Positions 5,843 to 6,007 of a stretch of DNA of 6,007 nt are shown here, one piece after another. This stretch comes from Actinomycetes bacterium (GTDB lineage Bacteria; Actinomycetota; Actinomycetes; Actinomycetales; Cellulomonadaceae). A program made the translations under genes and the position numbers. The notes beneath the pieces are model-generated. The model was not told the origin of the DNA. It did not search any database and saw only the letters and a program-made list of their open reading frames with translations. How positions within the stretch are numbered: the first letter of the stretch is position 1; each line of letters opens with the position of its first letter. The stretch spans positions 1 through 6,007 of the forward strand of contig JAEWGQ010000324.1 in the NCBI GenBank assembly GCA_023388235.1, in the 5' to 3' direction.

Positions 5843-6007
5843 ATGCCCGACGTGATCGTGTCCGCCGCCGACCTCGCGCGCGCGCTCGACGGCCCGCGCC
5901 CGCCCCGCCTGCTCGACGTCCGCTGGTCGCTCGGCGGCCCGCCGGGGGTCGAGGGGTACCGCGCGGGCCACCTGCCGGGCGCGGTGTTCGTCGACCTGGA
6001 CGCGGAG
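5843..6007 (+). CDS. Thiosulfate/3-mercaptopyruvate sulfurtransferase, rhodanese family (N-terminal part, truncated by window)
   Basis: Only the first 55 residues are in the window. They match the first rhodanese domain of two-domain sulfurtransferases: an opening strand and helix (VIVSAADLARAL), then LLDVRWSLGG with the conserved Asp-Val-Arg, then YRAGHLPGAVFVDLD, the hallmark GHIPGA-type motif of the family. Such enzymes move a sulfur atom from thiosulfate or mercaptopyruvate to cyanide or other thiol acceptors in the cytoplasm. The catalytic cysteine is in the second domain, beyond the window edge, so activity and substrate preference cannot be judged. The ATG at 5843 is supported by the -10 box just upstream. 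The gene is divergent from the sigma factor gene. Confidence 0.88.
   Translation, partial: MPDVIVSAADLARALDGPRPPRLLDVRWSLGGPPGVEGYRAGHLPGAVFVDLDAE

Noticed and set aside
5714..5971. N-terminal extension of the sigma factor to an upstream start
   Set aside because: The extra sequence has no sigma-factor similarity, overlaps the sulfurtransferase gene, and a near-perfect ribosome site precedes the GTG at 5713.
1..6007. CRISPR array, insertion sequence or toxin-antitoxin module
   Set aside because: No regularly spaced direct repeats, no transposase-like frame or terminal repeats, and no small coupled gene pair of that kind are visible.

Overview
The window is very GC-rich (roughly three quarters G+C by eye), with strong G/C third-position codon bias, GTG starts and TANNNT -10 boxes almost touching start codons. 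Together with the gene content (actinobacterial-type HolB, secreted tripeptidyl-peptidase lipoprotein, SigE-like ECF sigma factor), this points to an actinobacterium, most likely a Micrococcales relative of Cellulomonas. The genus is an inference. The DNA looks chromosomal; I see no insertion sequence, phage, plasmid or CRISPR signal.

Layout, left to right. (1) 1-530 (+): the 3' end of holB, the delta' subunit of the DNA polymerase III clamp loader. (2) 575-2113 (+): a lipoprotein alpha/beta-hydrolase of the tripeptidyl aminopeptidase (SlpD/SlpE/CaeA-like) type, with lipobox and Ser-Asp-His triad visible. (3) 2125-2300: a self-contained tRNA-Thr(CGU) unit made of a promoter, the tRNA and a perfect 17-bp hairpin. 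(4) 2346-3761 (+): a single-pass membrane protein with a PQQ-like beta-propeller outside the cell, function unknown. (5) 3805-5713 (-): a two-gene unit converging on it, an ECF sigma factor overlapping by 11 bp a 457-residue single-pass membrane protein that is probably its regulator or sensor but lacks a zinc anti-sigma motif. (6) 5843-6007 (+): the start of a rhodanese-type sulfurtransferase, divergent from the sigma gene across a 129-bp intergenic region.

Housekeeping functions (replication, tRNA, sulfur transfer) flank two cell-envelope systems: the secreted peptidase and the sigma/membrane-protein pair. Three plus-strand genes appear to be transcribed as leaderless mRNAs, while the two minus-strand genes carry strong Shine-Dalgarno sequences. 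The least explained parts are the sigma factor's partner with its large four-cysteine outer domain, the motif-bearing region upstream of the sigma gene, and the uncharacterised propeller protein. I found no clear evidence of a wholly new system; the sigma/partner pair is the best candidate for follow-up.
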